Notes under the pieces: model-generated | What the model saw: only the letters and a program-made list of their open reading frames with translations | Told to the model about the DNA's origin: nothing | The model's database searches: none | Shown here: piece after piece, positions 23,801 to 33,939 of the stretch | Numbering within the stretch: the stretch's first letter is position 1 | How the letters are laid out: each line of letters begins with the position of its first letter | NCBI GenBank assembly: GCA_905147135.1 | Contig: LR990058.1 | Span: 17,459,349-17,523,348, forward strand | Direction: 5' to 3' | DNA length: 64,000 nucleotides | Source of the DNA: Blastobasis lacticolella | Lineage: Eukaryota; Arthropoda; Insecta; Lepidoptera; Blastobasidae | Position numbers and translations under genes: made by a program

Positions 23801-23957
23801 ATTTTTGACATGACAATTTTGACACGCTATCCTTCGGGGGAACATTTGACTATGTCATTCACAGGTGGACTGAAAAATGTTCTCCTAAGTTTGTTACTCG
23901 ACCATTGGAAAAATAACTTACGGCCCAGCCCCACCCCCCTTCCTACGCTTATGCTTG

Positions 23958-25021
23958 TCACTGAATAGCATAAAAACAGAACAATGAAAATTTCAAAATT
24001 TTGAGTATCAGTAGGAACTAATAAGACATACGATAAAAAAATAAAAAAAGTAATAACAAAGAAGTTACTTTATTTTAACAATTAATTTATGAATATTGTT
24101 TACTATGCATAACATCCTTAAAATTAAAAACAAATCTTGTGAGGATAGAATTATAAATGTAAGTAATTTAAAAATTGAATTTTCTTTTATCTCCTATAGA
24201 TTATTAGGACATGTGCAATGGCCTTTACCGTTCCACTTTGTAACCATTTTGTAACAGAGTTAATCTTTGTAACGTCCGTAATTACCTTTTTGTAATTTGT
24301 ACAATTTTGATTTTGACCCTTTTGTAAAGTTGGTCGGAGTTTCTCTGTCGATTAGGTTAGTTTCCTCAATAAAATAGCATCTTAAATAAAAGGAAGACCA
24401 TGAAATTTCATTTGTTTCTGAATGAATTGTTGAGTGAATGAAATGAGAGGAGGATGAAGGCGGACTCCGGGTCCTCGCGTGCCGCCAAAATTATGATGCT
24501 GATGATGTTATTTAGAAAAAAATCCTCTCGACCGGTTTAATACATGCAATTTTTTCACATTGAGCGAGTTCGATTTCTAGTTAACCCAGGCGATTTAAAA
24601 AAATTATGAACGCTTTTCAAATTATTTTTAAAATCAAATTGAAGTCTTTAAAGTATTCCCCTCCATGTGGCACAGTCGTGGGACGCCCTGTATAATATTA
24701 TTTCAACTGACAATAAATTACTACAGCTTTCTTTTTTTATAATAAAGGGAGGCGAACGAGCAAGCGGATAACCTGATGGAAATTGATTATGGCTACCCAT
24801 GCCATAGAGGTAAGACGCAACGGGAGGAACGAATGCCGGTTTTTTAGATAGGTGGAGGCCCGAATCGTTTCTTGAAGGTATCAATGTCGAAACCATATAT
24901 TTTTATTTGCTTTTTTTTTATATTAGACAAGACAGGGATTTGTTTAACACGTCCAATATAACGCGGTTGAATCGGTTTGGAATCACTGCTGTAGCTCGAA
25001 CCGTGGTCGTAGGAGTTAGTA
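23958..25021. other. Unassigned AT-rich DNA with retroelement tails
   Basis: No gene. A short copy at about 24728-24880 (T-run, AACCTGATGGAAATTGATTA) resembles the minus-strand tails of the LINE-like family at 18003. A SINE 3'-end-like string lies near 24458 (GAAGGCGGACTCCGGGTCCT). Confidence 0.5.
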
Positions 25022-25105
25022 AGTTTGCTACGTAGCTTCGTAGCAACGGCTACATTGTTTCGTAGAACCTGCTACGTAGCGTTTGCTACGTATTTCGCTA
25101 GGCTT
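25022..25105. repeat. GCTACGTAGC palindrome cluster
   Basis: Within 84 bp there are several copies of CTACGTAG-type palindromes: GCTACGTAGC twice, plus GCTACGTA and GTAGCAACGGCTAC variants. It is probably the end or core of a small palindromic transposable element. Confidence 0.7.
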
Positions 25106-25131
25106 TCAGCCACTAGTACGGTTGCCATAAC

Positions 25132-25260
25132 CAGCCCGTAACAGCCCACTGCTGCACCTGATTACTATTTATTGCATTCGCGGCCTGATCCTCCCCCAAA
25201 CCCGTGGAGGTTTCTACCATAATCTCCACGCTTGGCAGACGCATTGGAAATTACTAATAA
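25132..25260 (-). mobile_element. Interspersed repeat family A, partial copy
   Basis: Contains CCCGTAACAGCCCACTGCTG, then TACCATAATCTCCACGCTTG and GCAGACGC. It matches the longer copies at 40032-40276 and 42458-42702. Truncated. Confidence 0.55.
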
Positions 25261-25555
25261 AATATACATCAGACAACCCTGCTGCACTGGTCCAAGCTGG
25301 AATTGAAGTCCGAGAAAGGAGTTGTTTGTGCTAATTTCTAACACCATACTGTCCAGTAACGTGCTACGGAGGTTTTATATTTGCACATACACCCAAAGAG
25401 AAATATTACGCACAACCGTTCATGTAAAAATACGAGCAATTTCGATGTTATCGCACCCAGACAATATTCAGGAAGTGGTGCCGATGTGAGTACGAAGTTG
25501 TGTACAAGCGAAGCAGCTGGAGGGAATTCGACACAAACTTTTTTAGATAATATTG

Positions 25556-25712
25556 GTGCGCGAGTGGCGCGGGGTGCGGGCGCGGGCGCGGGGGCGCGTT
25601 ATCACCCGCCGCGCCCCGCGCCCCCGCTGGCGCCCGCCCGCTCCCGCCCGCGCCCGCCCGCGCCCCGCCCGCGCCCAGCCCGCGCCTCGCCCGCGCCCCG
25701 CCGCCGCCTCAC
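25556..25712. repeat. GC-rich low-complexity tract
   Basis: Imperfect GCGCGGG/CGCCCG repeats. The frames crossing it are Arg/Ala/Pro-rich and show no domain, so they are not called as genes. Confidence 0.8.
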
Positions 25713-27065
25713 ATGTGCGGATGATAAATGGACGCGTCTCTTGTTTCGCAGATTTCCCACCGGGCAACGTACATTTATTTTTTGAGCAAACAAAGCAGTT
25801 AATGAAATTCCATTGAATGTCGTCGGAGCGAAACCGGCGGCCGGCGCCCTTACGCCCTTTCGGCACCGATTCACGCAGTTACAATACGAATACCTAACGC
25901 CAGAAAGTGTAATTTTCCGTTGTTTCCTTTGCATTACACCATATAACCGAACGTTTCCTTTTATTCGCTTCTTTTACATATTTGAAATTTCCATTGTCTT
26001 AAATTAATACCATATTAAAACCCCACTCACAATAAGCGTGTGGGTTGTATTTTAGTTTCGTTAGCTGCTTGCAAATTGAGTACAAGTTTTGTTTTTCCAC
26101 TGCCAACGGGCCGATGGACTTTCGACTTGTTCCCACCCGGGACCCGGCTCTTGTTAAAGATACTGAAACTTTACAGACTAAACTATGGCCCATTGTTAGC
26201 TTATATTAACCAAATCACGCACGACCGCGTGATTTGGTTAATTAGCCTTCGATAGTGCTAGTGTGCGACGCGTGTCAGTTGAGGTATTCCTTGTTTCCAT
26301 TGAAGGGGCTGGGATGGGCATGGCGCATGGGGAACTTGAGATTTTTGGAAAGTTAGCGCTACCTGCTATATCAACGTTGATGAACAGCGTCACAGTGTAG
26401 TGCCGCGATATTCATATTCATATTCATTTATTCGTAGTAATAATCAAACATCGTCATTTAAAATAGTTTCATGAATAGAATTAAGTACTAATAGTTGATG
26501 TCAATGTTAAAAAACAATTAATTCAATAGTATCAAATTATCATGATTCGAAATTGTCAAGAATTAAATTAGTATTATAATATCAAATAATAATTAAGTCA
26601 AATGTTAAATTAAATAATTGTTGAAAAATACAAAATGCTTCAAACATGTCAAATATAAAATTAAATCATAATATGAAATGTCAAATACACTGTTCGAAAA
26701 CTATATGTCAAATAATAATTAATCGCTGCTGACCGAATGCGAAGGTCAAGCTATCATCACCACGTATATTTTATCTTCTTTATAACATTTAAAGAAGAAC
26801 ACGCGAAATACACACTTCTTATCAAAGCCTTCCTGTTGTTCTAGAAAGCTGAAATTAAAGCGGGTATGCAGTTCTGAATTTGCACACAAATATTAAGAAA
26901 TTAAGAAATCTGTGGGTTTTAGCCTCCAACTACCCCAAAGAAAGCAGGTCTGTAAGTCTGTAAGTCTGTAAGTCTGTTTATAAAACTAAATTTAACGAGT
27001 ACTTTCCAAATTGCTAGAAACCTGAAATTTTGTATAATGGTCAGATGAAGTACAATAGGATACGA
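25713..27065. other. Unassigned AT-rich DNA
   Basis: No gene. 26400-26720 is a low-complexity AT stretch with recurring TCAAAT/AAATTAAAT words. An 8-bp tandem repeat GTCTGTAA (about four copies) lies at 26948-26979. An inverted pair near 26210-26240 (CCAAATCACGCA / GCGTGATTTGG) is also visible. Confidence 0.5.
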
Positions 27066-27555
27066 AATCCCACGATAACATTTCATGTAAGATTGGTCAC
27101 CAAGCCTCGCAACGCAAGCTCATAGTTGTTGCGAGCTTACTCTGTTATAAGTTATTAGATCCAACGTAGAGGCTCTTAACAAACACTGCATTTTGGTCAG
27201 AAAGTATGGCTTGACCGTTTCATAGAACTATTGCAGGCTGGTTCAGTGTCCGGCCGACGCGACGGTCAGGGCTGACGTCGTCGGTCGGACCCAGCTACGG
27301 CAATGAAAATGTATACTATACGCGTGTAGCCAGCGTCAGCTCTGCACTGTAGTTGTCTCTGATATCTCTCCGTTAGAACCTATGTAACGGCCAAGTTATA
27401 TTTTCCGATCTAAATGTAAAGTTTGTAGTTAGACTTTTAGGTTACGTTAGAGTTAGTGGCTTGGCTCTTCATGAGACCTTATAAGCGTGAAAGCGTTATG
27501 AGCGTACGAGGCTTGGCGAACCAATTTTATATGAAACGTTTGGTAGGACTTATTT
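27066..27555. mobile_element. Candidate TIR element
   Basis: The left end has AACATTTCATGTAAGATTGG then TCACCAAGCCTCG. The complement of the right end reads AACGTTTCATATAAAATTGG then TTCGCCAAGCCTCG. This gives an imperfect inverted repeat of more than 30 bp. There is no coding frame, so it is a non-autonomous element. The boundaries are approximate and no target duplication was identified. Confidence 0.55.
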
Positions 27556-28090
27556 TCTTAAACAAAAAAAAACTTAATGCATTAAATAATTAAGTCATTC
27601 ATTACATTATTTAGCATAGTAATTGTATTCATTATAATTACTAGCCTGCAACAGTTCCCTTGTCAGGTGTTACGGCGGTTGTTCAGTTCCGTGGATACAG
27701 TTAAATTAGGCAAGTCAGTTAGTTACTATGTATTGTGCCGAATACTCTTTCCGGAGCGTCTTTTCTTCCGTTACATTTCTTACAAGCGTTACGGCTCTCA
27801 GAAACGAGAAAAGGGTACTTAAGAATTTTAATGAACTGAACTATTACATCGTACACGTAAAAACTGCAAGAGGTGCGGGTGCCGAGCGGCGGCGGCGGCT
27901 GGGCCTCCGCCCCGCGCCCCGCGCCCCGCGTGACGTCACGCCCCGCAGTCGATAGGGCGGGCGGCGGCCGCGGCGAGCCCGGGAGCCCGAGCCGTAAGTG
28001 CCGCGAGCTCTTGAGCCCGTAATATATCCGCACTGTTCACTCTGGATGGAAAAAAAGCAGATATATAGGTTTGTCTGTTATGCCCGCTAA
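27556..28090. other. Unassigned DNA left of the Jockey-type LINE
   Basis: Contains a GC islet at about 27875-28010. Its right edge (28089-28101) is the left target duplication of the full-length LINE. Confidence 0.5.
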
Positions 28091-28696
28091 GTATTGTCAT
28101 TGTCAATTGGGGGGTAAAAATGGTGACAGGCCTTGGTGACCTGTATTTGCTAGGGTATAGGTTTAATAAATACCGAGATAGAGCCAGTAGCGTACGTTCA
28201 TGTGTGCAAAGATGAACTATCGGCGCGCACCATAAAGTCCTATCGTACACGTCCACGCCCTCGTCAGCCTGCCGCCGCGGACTGGCGAGGGGCTCATAGC
28301 AATATGGGCCGTACCTCCTGGGCAATGTTGTATGTCAAACAAGCTTTGCACACTACCTCCTACCTTGTGACTGCAATAGCAAAGTATGAAGGGCAAAGGC
28401 GAGCCGTCGGCGCCTCAAATCCGGCTTACTAGCTAAGGGAGACAACCCTGACAAAAAACCAGTGTGGGGCCCGAAAGGGTCTCCCCAGACCGTAAGCCAG
28501 GGGGTTTTCCTGTTGGCCCGGGGATCTGAGCTTCGCCACTTGGATTATGAGTAAGGCAACCTCTATAAACAATGCCCCTAAATCCTATGGTAAGGTGCGT
28601 GCCTAGAGGATGCATGGCTGTTAGGTGGATCAGTCACAAGCGACCAAACTCAGTGTACCAGGCGACCCGCTGTTTTAAATAGCCTTCTCTTCGGGA

Positions 28697-30289
28697 ATGG
28701 GCGTCACCCCGAGAGCGACCTTCATTCGACCCTACTCGTGGGAACATCATACTAAAAATGGCAATTTTAATGAAACAATAAACCTAACCCAGGAGGGTAC
28801 CGGAAATGCCGGAGAATCCCTCCCTGAGAATACCTCAGGCAGCTCCACAAATTCTGGGAGGAGCAATACACCCCAATCTGCACCACCTGAAAATAATAAA
28901 AGATATGTGCAACAGGCTTTCCACCCAAGCCTATTCATACAACGACCTAGATCTTCGTCACTGGGAAACGCTACAAGTATCAGGCGAGACCTGCCCCCTC
29001 TGCCACCTGAGGAGCAGCAGGCTGACAATAATGACCAAAACAAAGTTTGCCATCCCACCTGGCAAAGAGTACCTACACAACGTAACTCCAAAAGAAAGAT
29101 GCATATGCATAATTTACCTAGCACAAAAAGACACACTAGCACCTCAGAAGTCGAGATCAGCACATCAAACAGATATAGTGACCTACCGATGGATGTTACA
29201 GAGGATCAATCAGAATCTACAGAAGATCAAAATCAGACTACCCAGAGCAAGAAGGTACATAAACCACCACCGATAATCCTTTATGGCATAGAAGACTTAT
29301 CTAAATTAACCGAACTGCTAAATACAGGTGTGCCCAGTGGTACATACTCTTACAAAATCATCAACAGAGATCAACTTAGAATTGTAACAAAGTCAACAGA
29401 AATATATAAAGAATTAATGGAACACATCCGAAATAACGGTCTCATTGGTCATACCTTCACGCAAAAAGAAAAAAAGTCCTACAGAATAGTGATAAAAAAC
29501 TTGCACCACACTACACCCAAAACAGCTATAATAGAGGAAATTGAAAAAACTGGCAACAAAGTTAGAGGTGAAATCGTATGTGCAATCTCTAAAAAAAATA
29601 AGAAACCTTTAAATATGTTCTTTGTTAATGTAGAACCAAGCCCAAATAACTCAGAGGTGAAGAACATAGAATTTATCTATCACACAAGAGTCAAGATTGA
29701 AGATCCCAGGAAATCTCATGATATCCCGCAGTGTACCAGGTGTCAACAATATGGACACACAAAAAATAATTGTATGCGTCCTTATCGATGTGTTAAGTGT
29801 GCGGAAGCGCACAAAACTACAGATTGCCCTAAGAAGGATAAAAATACGCCAGCTACCTGTACACTTTGCTTTGGCGATCATCCAGCCAACTACAAGGGCT
29901 GTCAAGTCTACAAAGAGATACGGGCGCGAAAGGCGACGCAGATGTCTAACACCAAAACAAATCCAGCACTAAGAAATAAAAATAAGATCCCCCCTCCGCC
30001 GCCAATTGAAGAATTTCCACCACTGAATACACAACAGTATTCTGTACAACACGCAAATAACGCTTCTGCTAATAACAGACAGAACCCACACCATGTCCAT
30101 ACCATGTCCTATTCCAGGGCAGCTAGAAGCAGGGAGCTGGACAAAAAATCAGAGGAAATACAGCCTCAGCCAACAAATTTGCTCGAACAAATCCTTGTCA
30201 AGCAAACAGAAAAAATGGATATACTCCTGCAACAAATGAGCACCCTAATGGGGCTACTCACGACACTCATAGCTCAGCAGCGGAAATGA
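28697..30289 (+). CDS. LINE ORF1 Gag-like nucleic-acid-binding protein
   Basis: A 530-residue ORF1 protein of a Jockey-type LINE. Such proteins bind the element RNA and form the ribonucleoprotein that is reverse transcribed. The N-terminal third is Ser/Thr/Asn/Pro-rich and looks disordered. The middle (about 195-340) has the RRM-like/PRE_C2HC-type region of arthropod Gag proteins. From C346 to about 402 there are three tandem CCHC-type zinc knuckles: CTRCQQYGHTKNNC, then CVKCAEAHKTTDC and CTLCFGDHPANYKGC. The C-terminus ends in a predicted helical segment. The start ATGGGCGTC follows several hundred bases of GC-rich 5' UTR. The stop overlaps the ORF2 start in ATGA, suggesting ORF2 is translated by coupled re-initiation. 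No stops or frameshifts. Confidence 0.9.
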   Translation: MGVTPRATFIRPYSWEHHTKNGNFNETINLTQEGTGNAGESLPENTSGSSTNSGRSNTPQSAPPENNKRYVQQAFHPSLFIQRPRSSSLGNATSIRRDLPPLPPEEQQADNNDQNKVCHPTWQRVPTQRNSKRKMHMHNLPSTKRHTSTSEVEISTSNRYSDLPMDVTEDQSESTEDQNQTTQSKKVHKPPPIILYGIEDLSKLTELLNTGVPSGTYSYKIINRDQLRIVTKSTEIYKELMEHIRNNGLIGHTFTQKEKKSYRIVIKNLHHTTPKTAIIEEIEKTGNKVRGEIVCAISKKNKKPLNMFFVNVEPSPNNSEVKNIEFIYHTRVKIEDPRKSHDIPQCTRCQQYGHTKNNCMRPYRCVKCAEAHKTTDCPKKDKNTPATCTLCFGDHPANYKGCQVYKEIRARKATQMSNTKTNPALRNKNKIPPPPPIEEFPPLNTQQYSVQHANNASANNRQNPHHVHTMSYSRAARSRELDKKSEEIQPQPTNLLEQILVKQTEKMDILLQQMSTLMGLLTTLIAQQRK

Positions 30290-32955
30290 AATTTTTACGT
30301 GTTGCTACATGGAGCATAAACGGCCTAGCTCCTAATAAGCTGGAAGTAGAACTATTCCTTAAGCACAATAGAATAGATATTCTACTAATCTCGGAGACTC
30401 ACTTGACTGACCAGAAAGTGATCAAGATTAATGGATACAGGATATATTATTCTAATCATCCTGATGGTACGTCCCATGGAGGAGCTGCTGTAATAATTAA
30501 GGAAGCTATAAAACATCACTCCCTTTTCGACATTAAACACCCATTCCTGCAAGCTGCGGTCATAGCAGTGGATGACTGGCAAGGAACACTTAATGTTGCT
30601 GCAGTGTACTGTCCACCTCGGCATAGAATCGACGAACATATATTTACCGATTTCTTTTGTAAACTTGGTAGTAGATTCATTTCTGGTGGAGACTGGAACG
30701 CTAAAAGTACCCACTGGGGTTCTAGGCTTACTACAACGCGAGGTCGAGAACTCAAGAAGGCAATTGATCAAAATCTCCTCGTTGCACTTACGACTGGTGA
30801 GCCAACCTACTGGCCTACGGACCCCAACAAAACTCCAGACCTTATAGATTTCTTCCTCACTAAGGGAATGTCTGAAACGTATACCAACACTGAATCTTGC
30901 CTGGACAGTGCCTCCGAGCACACGCCCGTATTATGTACAATAAGTACCACTGTTATCTGGAGGGAACCACCTGAGACTTTGTACAACAGTAAAACTGACT
31001 GGGATTCTTTTCGGGACTATATCGACGAAAACGTAAATTTGTCAATTCCTCTCAAAACCGAGGACGACGTTGACAACGCAACTTGGTATGCCACTAACCT
31101 TATCCAAAGAGCGGTTTGGCTTTCGACTCCTTACCTAGGTCATAAACAGAACATCCAAAATACCACCCTGGAAATTCAAGAAATGATAATTACCAAGAGG
31201 AGGCTAAGACGGCAGTGGCATATGAGTAGAAATAGTCAAGACAAAAGGGCACTCAACAACGCGCAAAAGGAATTGAAGCGAATGCTAAAAGAGAATGAAA
31301 ATAACACCTTGCAAGATAAGCTAAGAACTCTGTCTCCTCACAAAGCTGATGATTACTCCCTCTGGAAAATGACAAAAGCCCTGAAAAGGCCAAAAGAACA
31401 CATTGCTCCATTAAGGCTATCCAATGGTGAATGGGCAAGAAAACCATCTGATAAGGCAGAATTATTCGCTCAATTCTTAAAGGAGGCATTTAAACCCAAT
31501 GAGCCTGATCCTCTGTGCTCTGAAAATGAGATTGATGACATCTTGAACAGGGACCAACAAATGTCACTGCCATTGAAACTGGTAACACCAGCGGAAGTGA
31601 GGAATTGTATACGTCGATTAAAAACAAAGAAGGCACCAGGCTTTGACTTGATTACAGCAGAGATACTGAAACAATTACCGAGAAAAGGAATGGTTCTCCT
31701 AACGATCTTATATAATGCAGTTCTGAGGTTACAATATTTTCCGCTACTATGGAAAACGTCCATTATAAATATGATTGCCAAACCTGGGAAACCATCTACT
31801 GAGGTGGGCTCGTACAGACCTATAAGTCTTCTCCCTGTTTTGTCCAAGCTGTTTGAGAAGCTTCTTGTGCAACGACTCCATCCTATACTCGAGGAACAAA
31901 AAGTGGTTCCGAATCATCAGTTTGGGTTCCGAGCGCACCACGGGACCATAGAGCAGATACATCGTGTGGCACATACCATCCGCCAATCACTGGAAAGAAA
32001 AGAATACTGTTCTGCAGTATTTTTGGACGTACAACAAGCGTTTGATCGTGTGTGGCACAAGGGCCTCCTGTGTAAACTAAAAATGTGTCTACCGAATACC
32101 GCTTACCTGCTCCTTAAATCGTATCTACAGGACCGAACATTTCAGGTAAAGATTGGAGACTCGTTATCGTCTTTCTACCACATAGAAGCTGGAGTTCCTC
32201 AGGGGTCAGTACTGGGCCCAATTCTGTATACAGTATACACAGCTGACTTACCCAATTCCGACGAGGTGGTGATCGCGACCTACGCCGACGACACGGCAGT
32301 ACTGTCATGCCATGAAAACCCTGACACAGCGTCTGCAAAACTTCAAGAACATCTGGACGAAGTTGAAATATGGCTTAAAAAATGGCGAATAAAAGCGAGT
32401 GCTGCAAAATCCACCCATGTAACATTCACATTAAAAAGAGGAGATTGCCCACCTGTGAAACTAGATGGAACTGTCCTACCTCACCACACTGCAGTCAAAT
32501 ATCTGGGGATGCATCTGGATAGGAAGCTCACCTGGAAGGATCATATCAAAGCTAAAAGAGAACAGGCGAATAACAAATTTCGAGATATGTACTGGTTAAT
32601 AGGCAGACAGTCCTCACTCAGTCTTGAAAACAAGCTCTTAATATATAAAAGTATAATAAAGCCAGTATGGACTTACGGCATTGAACTCTGGGGATCGGCA
32701 AGCCACTCCAACATCGAAATACTTCAGCGATTCCAAAACAAAGCCTTAAAGACATTGGCTAGCGCACCATGGTTTGTGAGAAATGCAGAAGTACATGAAT
32801 ATCTAGAAATGCCCACTATAAAAGAGCAGATAGACAGATCCTGTAAAGCCTACAAAGACAGATTGGAATGTCATAGGAACAAATTGGCTTCAGCGCTCTT
32901 GGAAACTGATAATAGTGTATTCCGATTAAAGAGAAATAGACTAGCTTCAATCTGA
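30286..32955 (+). CDS. LINE ORF2 endonuclease/reverse transcriptase
   Basis: An 889-residue polyprotein that nicks target DNA and reverse-transcribes the element at the nick. Residues 1-225 form an APE-type endonuclease: N12 in the first motif, E37 (SETH), D136 and N138 (GGDWNAK), D185/D188 (PDLIDFF) and H212. The last motif reads SEHTPV where the family usually has SDHxPV. The reverse transcriptase follows: the KKAPGFDLI region, YRPISLLPVLSKLFEKL, FGFRAHH, FLDVQQAFDRVWH, AGVPQGSVLGPILYTVYTAD and the catalytic TYADDTAVL with YADD at 666-669. A thumb/C-terminal region ends at residue 889 without RNase H, as in the Jockey clade. The frame is intact, so the copy may be functional apart from the E-for-D change. 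Confidence 0.93.
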   Translation: MKFLRVATWSINGLAPNKLEVELFLKHNRIDILLISETHLTDQKVIKINGYRIYYSNHPDGTSHGGAAVIIKEAIKHHSLFDIKHPFLQAAVIAVDDWQGTLNVAAVYCPPRHRIDEHIFTDFFCKLGSRFISGGDWNAKSTHWGSRLTTTRGRELKKAIDQNLLVALTTGEPTYWPTDPNKTPDLIDFFLTKGMSETYTNTESCLDSASEHTPVLCTISTTVIWREPPETLYNSKTDWDSFRDYIDENVNLSIPLKTEDDVDNATWYATNLIQRAVWLSTPYLGHKQNIQNTTLEIQEMIITKRRLRRQWHMSRNSQDKRALNNAQKELKRMLKENENNTLQDKLRTLSPHKADDYSLWKMTKALKRPKEHIAPLRLSNGEWARKPSDKAELFAQFLKEAFKPNEPDPLCSENEIDDILNRDQQMSLPLKLVTPAEVRNCIRRLKTKKAPGFDLITAEILKQLPRKGMVLLTILYNAVLRLQYFPLLWKTSIINMIAKPGKPSTEVGSYRPISLLPVLSKLFEKLLVQRLHPILEEQKVVPNHQFGFRAHHGTIEQIHRVAHTIRQSLERKEYCSAVFLDVQQAFDRVWHKGLLCKLKMCLPNTAYLLLKSYLQDRTFQVKIGDSLSSFYHIEAGVPQGSVLGPILYTVYTADLPNSDEVVIATYADDTAVLSCHENPDTASAKLQEHLDEVEIWLKKWRIKASAAKSTHVTFTLKRGDCPPVKLDGTVLPHHTAVKYLGMHLDRKLTWKDHIKAKREQANNKFRDMYWLIGRQSSLSLENKLLIYKSIIKPVWTYGIELWGSASHSNIEILQRFQNKALKTLASAPWFVRNAEVHEYLEMPTIKEQIDRSCKAYKDRLECHRNKLASALLETDNSVFRLKRNRLASI

Positions 32956-33225
32956 AATTAGCTAATACTGAGTGAGATGTCACATCATAGGATGTGCTAA
33001 ATCTCCAATGTCGCTTATGATGTCAACAAATTTAATTATAGCTTACTGGCTGATGGTAAATAGACAAAAAAAAAAAAAAAAAAAAAAGTATTGTCATTTG
33101 GTGGACGGGTTAGATCTAAAGTCGGCTACTTTATCTACGAAATGGGAATTTTAACTAGGAAATGAGAGGAAAGGATTTTGACGTGTTTTGCAGTTCCGAT
33201 GCAGTTGGATCTTATAAAAGCACGT

Positions 33226-33900
33226 TAAAAGGCATCGTGTGGGGTCCGACAGAAGAAAATGCAGCATCAACCACATCCATTGATGGGTGTCGTGAAAGGC
33301 GACGAATGTCAAAGAGGCCACCTCTATTAGGTACCTCCATAAACTAGAAAATGGGCAGCTGCATGTTTTTTTCGTCTCAAGACGATGGTCTTTGACCAAT
33401 GTGTGATACGTGGCCGCTCACTGTGGGCCTTATAAAGAAAGCTCATCGTCACTCAAAGGGCAAAAGAAAATACAATGCTCGGAATATCATTGCGTAAAAG
33501 AATCAGAAATGAGGAGATCCCAACCAAGGTCACCGATATCGCGCGAAGGATTGCCAGGCTTAAGTTGCAGTGGGTAGGGCAATAAGCAATAAAGTTGGGG
33601 TAATAAAGTTCTCGAATGGTGACCACATCCCGGAAGACGTAGCGCGTAGTAGGCCTCCCACAAGGTAGACTGACGACCTGGTAAATATACCAGATACCAG
33701 CTGGATGTGGAAGGCACAGGACCGGCCTTTGTGGAAATCTCTGGGGGAGGCCTATGCCCTGTCTTTCTGTCATGTGATAATGATGATGATTTTCTTTTTG
33801 GTTATTTCAATACTGCGATCTCTAACCCGCCTGTCAATTGTGGAGAACAGGAGATTATGGCATTGCCCTCCACTAACGCAGAGGAGGCTCAAGCCTAGTA
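33226..33900 (+). mobile_element. Family A repeat split by an RTE fragment
   Basis: 33226-33358 matches the left half of the family A copy at 42458-42702 (GGGTGTCGT..AAGGCGAC, CCATAAACT.GAAAATGGGCA). The right half resumes at about 33805 (AATACTGCGATCTC.AACCCG, GGAGATTATGGCA). Between them lies a broken RTE LINE segment, so the RTE landed in an older family A copy. Confidence 0.6.
33365..33785 (+). pseudogene. RTE-type LINE C-terminal fragment
   Basis: Read piecewise on the + strand: VFDQCVI, then HRHSKGKRKYNA, LRKRIRNEEI, TKVTDIARRI.RLKLQWVG and a basic Arg/Gly-rich tail near WRKAQDRPLWKSLGEAY (frame shifts between blocks). These are the conserved C-terminal blocks of RTE-type endonuclease/reverse transcriptases. 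Several stops and frameshifts make it a pseudogene. Confidence 0.7.
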
Positions 33901-33939
33901 CTAAACAGATTCGGCAGTTAAAGGCATCGTGTCCCGGAG

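Larger units (their letters stand above)
20014..23957. mobile_element. Composite DNA-transposon-like unit split by LINEs
   Basis: The left end (about 20014: ATTGGCGTATCTAGG then a G-run and CCTGGCCCC) mirrors the right end (about 23921-23957: CGGCCCAGCCCCACCCCCC then TCCTACGCTTATGC). Each end gives GCGTA..AGG..GGGGGG..CTGG.CC in inverse orientation. Motifs of the GAGCGAGCG type occur on both flanks of two inserted LINE fragments (20232-22872). No transposase is visible. The superfamily is not assigned and the boundaries are approximate. Confidence 0.5.
28102..33087 (+). mobile_element. Full-length Jockey-type LINE with 13-bp TSD
   Basis: A complete non-LTR retrotransposon: a 5' UTR of about 595 bp, ORF1 (28697-30289), ORF2 overlapping it by 4 bp (30286-32955), a short 3' UTR and a 22-base A-tail (33066-33087). 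The string AAGTATTGTCATT occurs directly before the element (28089-28101) and again at its 3' edge (33086-33098, with AA shared with the tail), as expected for target-primed insertion. Both ORFs are uninterrupted, so this is a young and possibly mobile-competent copy. Jockey clade is assigned from the endonuclease/RT style and the lack of an RNase H domain. Confidence 0.9.

Noticed and set aside
25381..25934. Arg/Pro/Ala-rich frames on both strands, up to 134 codons
   Set aside because: They come from a GC-rich low-complexity tract and have no domain or splice support.
28747..32338. Numerous minus-strand and shifted frames over the LINE ORFs
   Set aside because: Shadows of ORF1 and ORF2, which have the full motif order on the + strand.
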